64,000 nucleotides of DNA. Origin: Sphingomonas hankyongi (lineage in GTDB: Bacteria > Pseudomonadota > Alphaproteobacteria > Sphingomonadales > Sphingomonadaceae). Position numbers and translations under genes: made by a program. Of the stretch, positions 1 through 11,165 are shown piece by piece. Position 1 is the stretch's first letter; every line of letters starts with the position of its first letter. The notes beneath the pieces were generated by a model. The model was not told the origin of the DNA. It worked only from the letters and a program-made list of their open reading frames with translations, and did not search any database. The DNA lies in assembly GCF_023516575.1 (NCBI RefSeq), contig NZ_JAMGBE010000004.1:1-64000 (forward strand). Reading direction: 5' to 3'.

Positions 1-3000
1 TCATTGTTTATAGGCGTGTCGTCATCGACGGTGATCGTCAGGTTCTTCGGCGTTGAGTCATCGCCATTCTCATCCCTGGCGACAAAGCTGACGTTGATGT
101 CGTCGATCAGGTTACCAAGCGGGATCTCGCCTTCGGTGTTACCGTCGGCCGCGTGGTCGATCGGCGCGAGCTGGGTGACGGTATAAGCGCCCGTCTCATT
201 GACCAGCGTGACCTTGATCACCGCCGTGCCGCCCTGCGAGATGATCAGCCACTGCTCACCGGCAGGCGCTGAACCGTCGAACGCATAAGTAAAGCCGGTC
301 GGCGGCGTCTGTGACCCAATGGGTTGGAAGTAGAAATCGAGATCGCCATCGCCACCCGAACCCGTAAGAGTGCCGGTATCGTTCTGCGTGTCGGGGCTGC
401 GATCCCCAGGACCGCCGGCATTGCCATTCGCCAGGGTGTCATCGTCCAGCCAGACCTCGGCGGGCGTGTTCGCCGTCGGGATCTTGTTGACGTCGGCAAG
501 ATTGATGGTGAGCGTCACCGTTTCCGTGTCGCCGTCCGCGTCGCGGATGGTGTAGACGAACGTGTCGGTGGCCCCGGCCGGCGGAACCGCGCCGTCGGTG
601 CTTACGTACGTATAGCTGCCGTTCGCGTTGAGCGTAAGCTTGCCGAAATCGCCGTCGATCTGGACGCCGACGTTGCCGTTGACGACCGGGCTTGACGTAT
701 CATCGCCTGCGACGACGCCCGTGATGCTTCCCGGCCCGTCGGTGCCGAAGCTGTCGTTGGACAATACGCCGTTCGCGGCATTGACGATAAGCGTCGAGCC
801 TTCGTCGACCGAGCCGACGTCGGCGACCGCATGCGGTCCGTCGTCCTCGACATTGAAAACGCCGCTGCTGAGGTCGACTGCAACTGTATCGCTGTCGCCA
901 TCGGCATCATACACCGTCGCAACCAGCTCGAGCGTGCCGGCGAGCGCAGTCAGCGTTGAAGTGTCGTCATCGCTACTGGTGTTCGCATGCCAGATGTTGA
1001 GCGACTGCTCGAACGTGATCGTTGCGTTCGGGTCCCCGACCGAGATCGTGAAATAGACCTGGCCACCCGGCGACGTGCGCCCGGTGATCGATCCGTCAGC
1101 CTCGGTGTAGAGCAGGATCTGCGCGCCCTGACCGATGCCGTCGAGGTCCCCGGTCGTCGTGTCGTTGGCGTCGAGGGCATAGAGTCCTGAGCCCGCGCCC
1201 TCGCTCGATAGCACGAGACCGTAATCGACATGACCGGGCCCGTCGGTGCCGAAGTGAATTGCACCAGCGAACGCGCCGGAAAAGTCCGCGGAATCGGTCC
1301 GAACGCCGTTCGGATCATGGTCGCCGCCTTCATCCTGGCCGATCGGGCTTTCGTCGACCACCAGTTTGATGTTCGTCGAAATGGGCTCTTCGCTGCCGCT
1401 GGGACCATCGTCCTCGATCTGGAAGGTGTTATTCGAAAGATCGATCCCTGAAGAATCCGTGTCGCCGTCGCCGTCCGTGACCGTCTGGTGAAGCACGATC
1501 GTATTGTCGGCGGCATCCAGGAACGACGTGTCATCGTCGCTGCTCGTGTCGGCGTGCCACACGTTCAAGCCGTTGGTCTGCGTGAACGTAACGGTACCGG
1601 CATCGGTCCCAGACGGGTCCACCGAGATCGTGAAATAGACGACGTTGCCAACCTTGCCGACGATGTCGTCGCCACTGGTGAACAGCAGGATCTCGGCGCC
1701 CTTTCCGTCAGGCGCATTGGGGTCGAGCGCGAACAGGCCCGACGAAGCGCCTTGGCTCGACAAGCTCAGGCTGTAGGTCACGGACCCGGGGCCATCTGCG
1801 CCAAATACGGGGGCGCTAAAGCTTCCCGAGAAGTCTGCAGAAGCAGACCGTACGCCCGCCGGGTCATTGTCCCCGCCTTCATCCTGCCCGACCGGGCTTT
1901 CGTCGACCACCAGGGTCGGAAGGCCCTCGGTGTCAGGTGTCCCGGCAGTCGGAACGTCGTCGACGATCGCGACGTCGAACGAGCTGCTGGCATGATCGCC
2001 ATCGCTGTCGGTGATTTCGAACTGGATCCCCGTTAGCGAAATCGTATCCTCGGAGCTGGTCAGCTCCGTGCCGCCGAGATGCTGGACCGGCCCAAGCAGG
2101 TCCACCTCATAGGTGTAGGTGACCTGTCCGCCCGAACCCGGCGTTGCGCCGGTGATCGAAATGACGATCACGTCATTCGTACCGTCCGATCCGACCAGGT
2201 GGCCCGAGCCGTCGATCGTGAAGGTGATCGGCGTGCCGTCAGGCGTTTCCAGCTGCCCGTTGAGGCTGCTCGGATTGATGAAGTGGATGGCCGACAGGAG
2301 GTTGCCCGGAACGTCGCTCTTGTAGTCGACGAGGATCGACCCCGTGTCCGTCGCGCTTTCCGTCGAATCCGTTTCGTCCGGATCGGTCTGGAGCGGATTG
2401 CTGTCGACGTTGGCATTCTGCAGCCCGTCTTCATCGACCAGCGCGTCTGACGCGCGAAGGATCTCCGGCACGGTGTCCGGGATACCCGGCACGCTGATCG
2501 TCAGCGTGGCGGTGTCGTTGTCGCCGTCGCCGTCGGTGATCTGATAGGTGAAGACGTCGTTCCCGCCGGTTTCCGTCGAGAAGTCCGTGCGCGTGTAAGT
2601 GTAATTGCCGTCGTTATCGATCGCGAGATCGCCGAACTGGCCATGGACGATCGTAACCGTGCCGTTCTGCGCAACAGCAGCGAAGTTGCCGGTCGTGCCC
2701 GCGTGGATGCCGGTAACGCCGTCGATATTGTCGTTGGTTTGCCCAAAGAGGCCGTCGGCGCCTTGCGTGTCGGCGCCGTTGTTGGTCGTGCCGACCCCGG
2801 TGATGACGTTTCCGACAGCACTGGTGTCGTTGGCGCCTAGCGAATCGGTATCATCGCGCGCGATCGGCGTATCGTCGATGATGTCGATCGTCAGCGTTGC
2901 CGTGGCGGTGTCGCCGTCGTTATCGGTGATCGTCACCGTGAACAAATCGGAGATATTGTCGCCGCCCGGATTCGTATTGTCGGTCAGCACATAGGTGTAG

Positions 3001-4094
3001 CTGATCTGACCCGTAGCGAAATTGACGTTGGTGATCGTCAGGATGCCCTGATCGCCCGCGATCTGCTGGCCGGCCACGCCCGTGACCTCAACGCCGTTGA
3101 TAGTGACACCGTCGATGCCGTCCTTGGAATCGATGCTGATGACGCCCGAGGTGTGTTCGCTGGTATCGCCGTCCGCGCCTGCAGCCAGCTCCTCGCCTGA
3201 ACCCTCGGGCTCGCCGGTACGCGCAGGAAGGCCTGCCTCGTCGACCGAATCCACCGCATTCACTGCGGCCGGCTGACCGTCGGGGATGATCACGATTTCC
3301 GGTTCGCTGTCTTCGAACTGGTTCACCTCGTGGAACTCAGGCGGAACGTACGTCAGCTCCGTCGGTGGAATGAGGTCGCCCAGCGGAACGCCAGGATCGA
3401 GTGGTGGAACCGGGTTGGCGAAATTGCCGCCGCTGCTTTGCAGCCCGCCTGCGGCAGGCTTGGGCTCGGAATCGACCAGCAGCGCCGCAAGGTTGTTCGC
3501 GGGGACTTCGACGTCGCCGATGACGAGTTGCGGCACGAACACTGCGCCACCCGGAATCACCATCTGCGTGCCGTCTGGCATGTTGATGACCAGGTCGCGG
3601 CCGTTGACGTGGATGTCGGACATCTCGACGCCCGGCGGCAGATTGACGACGCCCGCGGCGGCAGCCGCTGCTGCGGCGTCCTGACCGGGGCCGGACGGAC
3701 CAATGCCCATCGTCAGCGTGGTTGAGGACGTCGCTCCATTACGATCTGCGATCGTGTAGCCGAACACGTCCTGCACACCCTCGGGGGTGTTCGCGTTGCG
3801 CGCGTAGTTGAAGTTCCCCTGCGCATCCATCGTGAGGACGCCATATTGACCGAGCGCCTGGAAGCTGCTGCCCGACTCGGTCGTCGATCCGCCCGAGCCG
3901 TGTACTTCCACGATCCGCGCGGGCCCGTTCGCTACGCTGTCAGCGCCTGCCGAGCCGGAGATCGTACCCGCTCCGGTGATTGCGTTGCCGCTTGCGCCAA
4001 AGCCGCCGGGCGGAAGTGCCTCGACATCGGCACGCGCCGTGGGCGCGGAGTCGGTGGCCATGGAACCGGCCTGTGAAGCGTCGTCGTAGCGCAT
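1..4094 (-). CDS. Large type I-secreted repeat adhesin, N-terminal part (C-terminus beyond the window)
   Basis: An open frame of 1364 codons runs from an ATG at 4094-4092 off the left edge without a stop. A GGGGG ribosome site lies about 6 bases upstream of the ATG. Seen in order: a VCBS-like domain (about residues 20-130); an eight-alanine run followed by Gly (140-148); a short beta-rich module (about 150-205); several Ig/VCBS-type repeats rich in DGDGD and DDTP motifs; two tandem DUF5801-type repeats starting near residues 726 and 908 (each begins VVDESP.GQDEGG); another VCBS domain (about 1090-1205); and a T1SS-143-like segment. There is no N-terminal signal peptide. That and the repeats fit type I secretion through a C-terminal signal that is not visible here. 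Such proteins are biofilm or surface adhesins, or giant RTX proteins. All plus-strand frames here are shadows. The class is secure; ligand and role are inferred. Confidence 0.9.
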   Translation of the reverse strand, partial: MRYDDASQAGSMATDSAPTARADVEALPPGGFGASGNAITGAGTISGSAGADSVANGPARIVEVHGSGGSTTESGSSFQALGQYGVLTMDAQGNFNYARNANTPEGVQDVFGYTIADRNGATSSTTLTMGIGPSGPGQDAAAAAAAAGVVNLPPGVEMSDIHVNGRDLVINMPDGTQMVIPGGAVFVPQLVIGDVEVPANNLAALLVDSEPKPAAGGLQSSGGNFANPVPPLDPGVPLGDLIPPTELTYVPPEFHEVNQFEDSEPEIVIIPDGQPAAVNAVDSVDEAGLPARTGEPEGSGEELAAGADGDTSEHTSGVISIDSKDGIDGVTINGVEVTGVAGQQIAGDQGILTITNVNFATGQISYTYVLTDNTNPGGDNISDLFTVTITDNDGDTATATLTIDIIDDTPIARDDTDSLGANDTSAVGNVITGVGTTNNGADTQGADGLFGQTNDNIDGVTGIHAGTTGNFAAVAQNGTVTIVHGQFGDLAIDNDGNYTYTRTDFSTETGGNDVFTYQITDGDGDNDTATLTISVPGIPDTVPEILRASDALVDEDGLQNANVDSNPLQTDPDETDSTESATDTGSILVDYKSDVPGNLLSAIHFINPSSLNGQLETPDGTPITFTIDGSGHLVGSDGTNDVIVISITGATPGSGGQVTYTYEVDLLGPVQHLGGTELTSSEDTISLTGIQFEITDSDGDHASSSFDVAIVDDVPTAGTPDTEGLPTLVVDESPVGQDEGGDNDPAGVRSASADFSGSFSAPVFGADGPGSVTYSLSLSSQGASSGLFALDPNAPDGKGAEILLFTSGDDIVGKVGNVVYFTISVDPSGTDAGTVTFTQTNGLNVWHADTSSDDDTSFLDAADNTIVLHQTVTDGDGDTDSSGIDLSNNTFQIEDDGPSGSEEPISTNIKLVVDESPIGQDEGGDHDPNGVRTDSADFSGAFAGAIHFGTDGPGHVDYGLVLSSEGAGSGLYALDANDTTTGDLDGIGQGAQILLYTEADGSITGRTSPGGQVYFTISVGDPNATITFEQSLNIWHANTSSDDDTSTLTALAGTLELVATVYDADGDSDTVAVDLSSGVFNVEDDGPHAVADVGSVDEGSTLIVNAANGVLSNDSFGTDGPGSITGVVAGDDTSSPVVNGNVGVQIDGDFGKLTLNANGSYTYVSTDGAVPPAGATDTFVYTIRDADGDTETVTLTINLADVNKIPTANTPAEVWLDDDTLANGNAGGPGDRSPDTQNDTGTLTGSGGDGDLDFYFQPIGSQTPPTGFTYAFDGSAPAGEQWLIISQGGTAVIKVTLVNETGAYTVTQLAPIDHAADGNTEGEIPLGNLIDDINVSFVARDENGDDSTPKNLTITVDDDTPINN

Positions 4095-4755
4095 AGGTTA
4101 CCCCCGTCATAACCCTGCCGCGGACTCCGCCCCGACCGGGTGATCTATCGCGATGAGAGCGCGGCGCCGGGCGGGTTACGCAGTGAACAGAAAGAGTTAA
4201 CGGTGCGCCCGAGCCGCTTCTCAAGTGACACAAGCAGATCACTAGTCGCCGGAGTTGGCAAGACGATGACAGATTCGGTGAACCTCGAACTCGTCAAAGA
4301 TGAATCTAGTTGTAAATATAAAGTAGTTAACGCTATTCGTATTTCAGTATTGGATACTTGAAAATATATCGGTGATATCCCTATTGACGAAGAACAACTG
4401 TGAAGTTGGTAAGGATATTGAGCAAAGACTTACAGATTATCGTACGCCGCTACGTGAGGCGCGCCGATGTTTAATTTGCGTTAAGGATTTTCGGTGGCAT
4501 CGGGCATTGTCGCTGACGGCAACGGAACATCGCGTTGCAACGCAATCCACGCCCACAACCTGAGTCAAAAAAAGTGCGGCGAGTCCGTCCCACAATGGGA
4601 TCGGAACAGTCGAATCTGTCGTGTCACCCACGCGACTCGGAAGCAGCAATTGCGAGTCGACCTGTTTGCGGCAAAAGCTAGCTGCCGCGAGTTAGCCGTC
4701 GATCGGAGATGAACCCAAGGCTTCGCCCTGACCGCCGAAGCGATGGCCCAAGCGC
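4095..4755. other. Long intergenic region with an AT-rich core
   Basis: About 660 bases without a convincing gene separate the adhesin start (minus strand) from the 3' end of the sugar-nucleotide enzyme. The segment around 4285-4480 is far more AT-rich than the rest of the window. The short frames here lack ribosome sites and family resemblance. The only gene starting at an edge is the adhesin, so this is most simply its upstream control region. I cannot assign a firm -35/-10 pair. Confidence 0.6.
4342..4363. promoter_or_regulatory. Imperfect palindrome upstream of the adhesin (candidate operator)
   Basis: The arms TTTCAGTAT and ATAC(T)TGAAA pair completely except for one bulged T, around a TGG centre. 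It lies in the AT-rich core, about 250 bases before the adhesin start. The position suggests a regulator site. Which protein binds, if any, is unknown. Confidence 0.35.
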
Positions 4756-5781
4756 CTATTCGGCCGCCGCGATCAGTGGCGCGTCCGCGAACATCGGCTG
4801 GGCAATTCGATGCCGCTCATCCTGAAACCAAGCGATCGTTGCGTTGAGGCCCTCTTCGAGGTTCACGGCTGGCTGCCAGCCGTCGAGCAGTTCCAAGGCG
4901 CGGCTGATGTCGGGCTTGCGTCTGCGGGGGTCGTCTACCGGAAGCGGCTCAAACGTCACCCGGGATTTCGATCCCGTCATCTTAACGACAAGGTCGACGA
5001 GATTTGTAACGGCCAACTCGTCCGGATTTCCGAGATTGACCGGGATCCCGATCGCGCGATCGCTATCCATGAGCCGGAACAGACCTTCCAGCATGTCATC
5101 GATGAAACAGAAGCTGCGAGTTTGCGATCCGTCGCCATAGATTGTGATGTCATCGCCTGCGAGCGCCTGGCACACCACGTTCGAGACGACCCTGCCATCG
5201 TCGCATCGCATGCGAGGCCCGTAGGTGTTGAAGATGCGCGCAACGCGGACGTCCGCGCGCTTTGCGCGCAGGAAGTCGAATGCGAGCGTCTCAGCCGCGC
5301 GCTTACCTTCGTCGTAACAGGCGCGCGGTCCAGTGCAGCTCACCGCACCTAGGTAATCCTCTCGCTGAGGATGGACCTCCGGGTCGCCATACACCTCGCT
5401 GGTCGAGCTAAGCAGCAAACGCGCGCTCATATGTTCGGCCAGGCGGAGCAGATTGCGCGTGCCGACCACATTGGTGAGCATCGTGTGTTCGGGGTCCACC
5501 TGATAATGCGGCGGTGAAGCAGCGCATCCGAAGTGGTAAATATGCGTGATCTTCGTTCGGCCCGATCGCAACTCACTGGGCAAGGGCTCGATGATGTCAT
5601 GATCGATGACATCGAAGCGGGTCTCGGAAGCAAGGTGCTGGAGGTTGTCGGATCGTCCCGTCTGAAAATTATCGAGGCAGATAACCTCTGCGCCTTCAGC
5701 GAGCAGCCGATCGCACAGGTTCGAGCCGATGAATCCGGCGCCCCCTGCAACAAGCGCAACTTTCCCTTTGGCTCGACTCAA
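4756..5781 (-). CDS. NAD-dependent epimerase/dehydratase, UDP-glucuronate decarboxylase (UDP-xylose synthase) type
   Basis: This is an extended short-chain dehydrogenase of about 341 residues with an N-terminal Rossmann motif (GGAGFIGS), the TSEVYGD motif and the catalytic YDEGK tetrad segment. YDEGKR together with the later FIDDM and NLGNPDE motifs is characteristic of UDP-glucuronate decarboxylases, which convert UDP-glucuronate to UDP-xylose in the cytoplasm for polysaccharides. I chose the TTG at 5781 because GGGAG lies 6 bases upstream and the protein then starts just before the dinucleotide fold. A GTG start at 5844 would add 21 residues but has no ribosome site. Neighbours do not form an operon with it. 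Other nucleotide-sugar epimerases are possible, but the YDEGK motif argues for this family. Confidence 0.85.
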   Translation of the reverse strand: MSRAKGKVALVAGGAGFIGSNLCDRLLAEGAEVICLDNFQTGRSDNLQHLASETRFDVIDHDIIEPLPSELRSGRTKITHIYHFGCAASPPHYQVDPEHTMLTNVVGTRNLLRLAEHMSARLLLSSTSEVYGDPEVHPQREDYLGAVSCTGPRACYDEGKRAAETLAFDFLRAKRADVRVARIFNTYGPRMRCDDGRVVSNVVCQALAGDDITIYGDGSQTRSFCFIDDMLEGLFRLMDSDRAIGIPVNLGNPDELAVTNLVDLVVKMTGSKSRVTFEPLPVDDPRRRKPDISRALELLDGWQPAVNLEEGLNATIAWFQDERHRIAQPMFADAPLIAAAE

Positions 5782-6011
5782 TGCTCGCTCCCATTTTCGG
5801 CGCCGCAACAATCTGCGCGATCGCCACCCGGCCTCTCGCACCACTAATCGCGCGAACTAACGGCCTAGATAGAGGCCCATGGACCACATGTTGGCGATTG
5901 TCCGCAAGTGCCATCTGGGCACCAGCTGTGCAAAATATGCCCATTCCGGGTCATTGATCGAAATTAGCGTGCGTCTTTATCAGAAGCTCCAGAAATCCTA
6001 GTTCCCGGACA

Positions 6012-6989
6012 ATGCGATGTTTCTGGGACGATCGGCAGCGGCTCCACGCGCCTTCTGGCGAGTTCTTCAACGGAGCCATGCATCCGGCAGCGGAGCATCC
6101 CGGACGCGTAGATGCCATCCTTGCCGCGATCGGCCGGACGGAAGAGCCTGTGGACTTCGGCCTCCATCCGCTGCTGCAGGTGCATCGTGCGGAATATCTC
6201 GACTTCCTGCGCGAGGCCTACGCGCATTGGCACGCTGCGGGGCGTCTAGGCGACGCATTCCCTTACACCTTCCCCATCGCCGGCCGGCGCCCGCTGAAGT
6301 TCAGCCGAATCGACGCGGACCTCGGCCAATATAGTTTCGATACCTCGACCCCGATCGGACCTGCAACGTGGGAGGCCGCTTACTGGAGCGCGCAAACCGC
6401 GCTAGCCGCCCTGCAAGCGGTGAAAAGCGACGAACGGACCGGTTTCGCCCTGTGCCGTCCGCCAGGACATCACGCCGGAGCGGATTATTTCGGCGGCTAT
6501 TCCTATCTCAGCAACGCCGCCATCTGCGCGGTTTCGGCCGGAAAGCGCGTCGCAATACTCGATGTCGACTATCATCACGGTAACGGAACCCAGGACATTG
6601 TCATGGACCACGATGCGATGGTTTTCGCATCGATCCACGCCGATCCGACGACCGATTATCCCTTCTACTGGGGCCATGCCGACGAAAGCCGCGGCAGCAT
6701 CCTAAACCTCCCGTTTCCGCGCGGGACCGAATGGAGCGGCTACGAACCGGCCTTGGTCCGCGCGCTCGACTGGATAGAGAAAGCGGAACCCGAGATGCTG
6801 ATCGTCTCCTACGGCGCCGACACTCACGAAGACGACCCGATCAGCCACTTCAAGCTTAAGACGAGCGACTATGCTCCGATGGCACGACGCATCGCTGCGC
6901 TCGGACTGCCGACCGTCGTCCTGATGGAAGGCGGCTATGCGGTAGACGCGCTGGGAACGAACGTCGCCGAGTTCCTGAGCGGATTTTAA
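6012..6989 (+). CDS. Histone deacetylase-family amidohydrolase (acetylpolyamine amidohydrolase-like)
   Basis: 325 residues, the full length of the arginase/deacetylase fold. Visible active-site parts are the PPGHHAG histidine pair, the DVDYHHGNGT zinc-binding Asp/His segment, GADTHEDDP (third zinc Asp) and the terminal MEGGY tyrosine loop. The motif FASIHADPTTDYPFYWG, with its early His-rich lid sequence, is typical of bacterial acetylpolyamine amidohydrolases rather than AcuC. The likely reaction is removal of acetyl groups from acetylated polyamines or related small amides in the cytoplasm; the substrate is inferred. It stands alone between divergent and convergent neighbours. Its stop is 1-4 bases from the end of etfA on the other strand. 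Confidence 0.88.
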   Translation: MRCFWDDRQRLHAPSGEFFNGAMHPAAEHPGRVDAILAAIGRTEEPVDFGLHPLLQVHRAEYLDFLREAYAHWHAAGRLGDAFPYTFPIAGRRPLKFSRIDADLGQYSFDTSTPIGPATWEAAYWSAQTALAALQAVKSDERTGFALCRPPGHHAGADYFGGYSYLSNAAICAVSAGKRVAILDVDYHHGNGTQDIVMDHDAMVFASIHADPTTDYPFYWGHADESRGSILNLPFPRGTEWSGYEPALVRALDWIEKAEPEMLIVSYGADTHEDDPISHFKLKTSDYAPMARRIAALGLPTVVLMEGGYAVDALGTNVAEFLSGF

Positions 6990-7915
6990 AGCTTCTCGGT
7001 CAGCTCCGGAACGATCTTGAACAGATCGCCGACAAGACCGATGTCCGCGACCTGGAAGATCGGCGCTTCTTCATCCTTGTTGATTGCGACGATCGTCTTC
7101 GAATCCTTCATTCCGGCGAGGTGCTGGATCGCGCCGGAAATGCCGATCGCGATATACACGCCGGGGGCCACGATCTTGCCGGTCTGACCGACCTGATAGT
7201 CGTTGGGAGCATAGCCCGCGTCAACGGCAGCGCGGCTCGCGCCGACCGCGGCGCCTAGCTTGTCGGCAAGCGGATCGAGCAGCGAATGGAATTGCTCGCT
7301 GCTCCCAAATGCGCGGCCGCCCGAGACAATAATGTTGGCGCTGGTGAGTTCCGGCCGGTCCGAATGTGCGGCGTCCATGCCGACAAAACTCGACAGCCCG
7401 CTGTCTCCTGGTGCAGCCACTTGTTCGACAATGCCGGAGCCACCCTCGCGAGACGCCTTTTCAAAGGCCGTCGTGCGAACCGTGATGACTTTCTTTGCAT
7501 CGCTCGAGCGCACAGTCGCGATCGCGTTGCCCGCGTAGATGGGACGCGTGAATGTGCTGTCATCCTCCACAGAGAGAATGTCGCTGACTTGCATGACGTC
7601 GAGCAACGCCGCGACACGCGGCGCGATGTTTTTGCCCGTTGTCGTAGCAGGGGCGAGCAATGCGTCGTGATGCTCCATCAGCTTCGCGGCCAGAGGCGCA
7701 ACATTCTCGGCCAGCCCATGCTCATGCGCGGCGTCGTCCGCGACGTGGACCTTTCCGACACCGGCAATCTTGGCAGCGGCATCCGCTACCGGTGCGACAT
7801 TCGAGCCGACAACGAGCAGGTGGACTTCGCCGAGCTTCGACGCGGCGGTGACCGTCGACAGGGTCGCGTCCTTGATCTGCCCCCCTTCATGTTCAACCAG
7901 GACGAGCGTCTTCAT
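6986..7915 (-). CDS. etfA: Electron transfer flavoprotein alpha subunit (FixB family)
   Basis: 309 residues, normal for the family. The C-terminal FAD domain carries [10 protein letters not shown], the ASRAAVDAG segment, [11 protein letters not shown] and the [12 protein letters not shown] loop that holds FAD. ETF passes electrons from acyl-CoA and other flavin dehydrogenases to ETF:quinone oxidoreductase. The start overlaps the stop of etfB by four bases, so the two subunits are translationally coupled. It is the last gene of the sucC-etfB-etfA run. Confidence 0.96.
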   Translation of the reverse strand: MKTLVLVEHEGGQIKDATLSTVTAASKLGEVHLLVVGSNVAPVADAAAKIAGVGKVHVADDAAHEHGLAENVAPLAAKLMEHHDALLAPATTTGKNIAPRVAALLDVMQVSDILSVEDDSTFTRPIYAGNAIATVRSSDAKKVITVRTTAFEKASREGGSGIVEQVAAPGDSGLSSFVGMDAAHSDRPELTSANIIVSGGRAFGSSEQFHSLLDPLADKLGAAVGASRAAVDAGYAPNDYQVGQTGKIVAPGVYIAIGISGAIQHLAGMKDSKTIVAINKDEEAPIFQVADIGLVGDLFKIVPELTEKL

Positions 7916-8661
7916 CCCACCACTCCCGTTTCACGCAATTTGTCGATCAGCTCGTCGACCGAGCCGACCTTGATCCCGGCTTGGCGCTTCGAGGGCTCCG
8001 ACACTTTGAGCGTCTCCAGTCGCCGCGCAGTATCCACGCCGAAATCCGACGGCGACTTGGTCGCGAGCGGCTTTGACTTCGCTTTCATGATGTTCGGAAG
8101 GGAAGCGTAACGCGGCTCGTTGAGCCGGAGGTCGGTCGTGACGACGGCAGGCAGCTTCAGATCGACGGTTTCGAGACCTCCATCGACCTCGCGGGTGACT
8201 TTCACGCGGTCGCCGCCAGGGTCGACCTTGGAGGCGAACGTGCCCTGGGGCCAGCCGAGCAGCGCGGCGAGCATCTGCCCCGTCGCATTATTGTCGTCGT
8301 CGATCGCCTGCTTGCCCAGAACGATCATCTGCGGCTGCTCTTCGTCCGCGACCTTGGCGAGGATCTTGGCGACGGCCAGCGGCTCTACCTCTTCGTCCGT
8401 CTGCACGAGGATCGCGCGGTCCGCGCCCATTGCGAGCGCGGTGCGGAGCGTCTCCTGAGCCTTCGCCGGGCCGATCGAGACAGCGACGATCTCGGTCGCG
8501 ACGCCCTTTTCCTTGAGCCTGATGGCCTCCTCCACCGCGATTTCGTCGAACGGGTTCATGCTCATCTTCACATTGGCGAGATCAACGCCCGAGCCGTCCA
8601 TCTTCACCCGCGGCTTCACGTTGTAATCGATCACCCGTTTTACGGCGACCAGCAGCTTCAT
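7912..8661 (-). CDS. etfB: Electron transfer flavoprotein beta subunit (FixA family)
   Basis: 249 residues beginning [18 protein letters not shown]. The middle contains the conserved ETF-beta segment with [13 protein letters not shown] and the AMP-binding part around GADRAILV and [16 protein letters not shown]. It pairs with EtfA to form the soluble heterodimer. It starts 18 bases after the end of sucC on the same strand, consistent with a common transcript. Confidence 0.96.
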   Translation of the reverse strand: MKLLVAVKRVIDYNVKPRVKMDGSGVDLANVKMSMNPFDEIAVEEAIRLKEKGVATEIVAVSIGPAKAQETLRTALAMGADRAILVQTDEEVEPLAVAKILAKVADEEQPQMIVLGKQAIDDDNNATGQMLAALLGWPQGTFASKVDPGGDRVKVTREVDGGLETVDLKLPAVVTTDLRLNEPRYASLPNIMKAKSKPLATKSPSDFGVDTARRLETLKVSEPSKRQAGIKVGSVDELIDKLRETGVVG

Positions 8662-8679
8662 TGGCTTGCTCCTGAAAAT

Positions 8680-9885
<1,206 letters not shown>

Positions 9886-9916
9886 GGCGAGCGCCCTTAA
9901 TCAGAAGCTCAGTCCG

Positions 9917-10999
9917 ATGCAAAGTGACGAGCGCCCGGTTCGCAAGATTATCCATGTCGACATGGACGCCTTCTACGCGTCCGTGGAGCAGCGCGACGAC
10001 CCAAGTCTCAAAGGCAAGCCTGTCGCCGTCGGAGGCCAGCACCGGGGGGTCGTCGCGGCAGCCAGCTACGAGGCTCGCCAGTTCGGGATACGTTCGGCAA
10101 TGCCCTCCGTCACAGCCAAGCGCCGCTGCCCCGAACTGATCTTCGTGAAGCCACGTTTCGACGTCTACCGTGGGGTGTCACAGCAGATCAGGGCGATTTT
10201 CGCCGATTACACGCATCTAATCGAGCCGCTCAGCCTCGACGAGGCATATCTCGACGTTACGGACGACCGCCTCGAACTCGGAAGCGCGCGCGCAATAGCC
10301 GAGGATATTCGCCGCCGCATTCGCGAGGAGACCCGGCTTACTGCTTCGGCCGGCGTCAGCTATTGCAAATTCATCGCAAAGCTCGCCTCGGACCATCGCA
10401 AACCGGACGGGCTGACGGTGATCACGCCCGAAAGGGGCGCCGAATTCGTTGCATCGCTCCCAGTTTCCCGATTCCACGGCGTAGGGCCGGTTACGGCGCG
10501 AAAGATGGAGCGCCTTGGAATCAACACGGGTGCGGACCTCAGCGCCTGGTCGCTCCCGCAGCTTCAGGCGCACTTTGGAAGCTCGGCGGATTGGTACTGG
10601 CGCATTTGCCGCGGACTGGACGAGCGCGAGGTCAAACCCGACCGGCCATACAAATCGGTCAGTGCGGAGCGCACCTTCGACGAGGATCTCCGCGACCCCG
10701 CGCGACTCGCGGCGGAGGTTGATCGTATCGCCGGCTATGCCTGGGCACGCGTGGAACGCGCCGAGGTCCGGGGTCGCACGGTCACGCTGAAGGTGAAGTT
10801 CGCCGACTTCGAGCTGATCACCCGATCGAAGAGCTTCGCTCAGCCCGTGCCCGACCAAGCCGCATTCGCAATCGCCGGGCAGGCCCTTCTCGCCGCTCTC
10901 CACCCGCTTCCCAAGGGAATCCGGCTGCTCGGCATGGGCCTCCACAATTTAACCGAGGTTAACAGTGACATGCCCGCTCAGCTGGGACTCGCAATTTGA
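9917..10999 (+). CDS. dinB: DNA polymerase IV (Y family)
   Basis: 360 residues from the ATG at 9917. The catalytic palm has HVDMDAFYASVEQRD near the start and PLSLDEAYLDVT, the three-carboxylate site of Y-family polymerases. A helix-hairpin-helix segment follows (FHGVGPVTARKMERLGI), then the little-finger domain. It performs error-prone translesion synthesis. An in-frame start at 9878 would add 13 residues but lies inside the sucC start, so I preferred 9917. Neither has a strong ribosome site. Confidence 0.93.
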   Translation: MQSDERPVRKIIHVDMDAFYASVEQRDDPSLKGKPVAVGGQHRGVVAAASYEARQFGIRSAMPSVTAKRRCPELIFVKPRFDVYRGVSQQIRAIFADYTHLIEPLSLDEAYLDVTDDRLELGSARAIAEDIRRRIREETRLTASAGVSYCKFIAKLASDHRKPDGLTVITPERGAEFVASLPVSRFHGVGPVTARKMERLGINTGADLSAWSLPQLQAHFGSSADWYWRICRGLDEREVKPDRPYKSVSAERTFDEDLRDPARLAAEVDRIAGYAWARVERAEVRGRTVTLKVKFADFELITRSKSFAQPVPDQAAFAIAGQALLAALHPLPKGIRLLGMGLHNLTEVNSDMPAQLGLAI

Positions 11000-11165
11000 G
11001 CCCAGTTCTGATATAAAACTGTCACACGGGGCCGCGAGCGATTCAGCTGCGGCCTTAAATTCATAGGGAAGCCACGAAATAGGCGACGAGCCACGGCCAT
11101 TGGTCGTTTTGGGGGACGATGCAAGTGCGTATCGGCTCGCTCTGCCGCAAACGGAAAGGTTAGCA

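Noticed and set aside
4140-4712. Short plus-strand frames in the adhesin upstream region
   Set aside because: There are no ribosome sites, composition changes along each frame, and the sequences resemble nothing. They look like chance frames in a control region.
11030-11054. GGCCGC/GCGGCC hairpin after dinB as a terminator
   Set aside because: The stem is six pairs with a 13-base loop and no T-run follows, so it is too weak to call.
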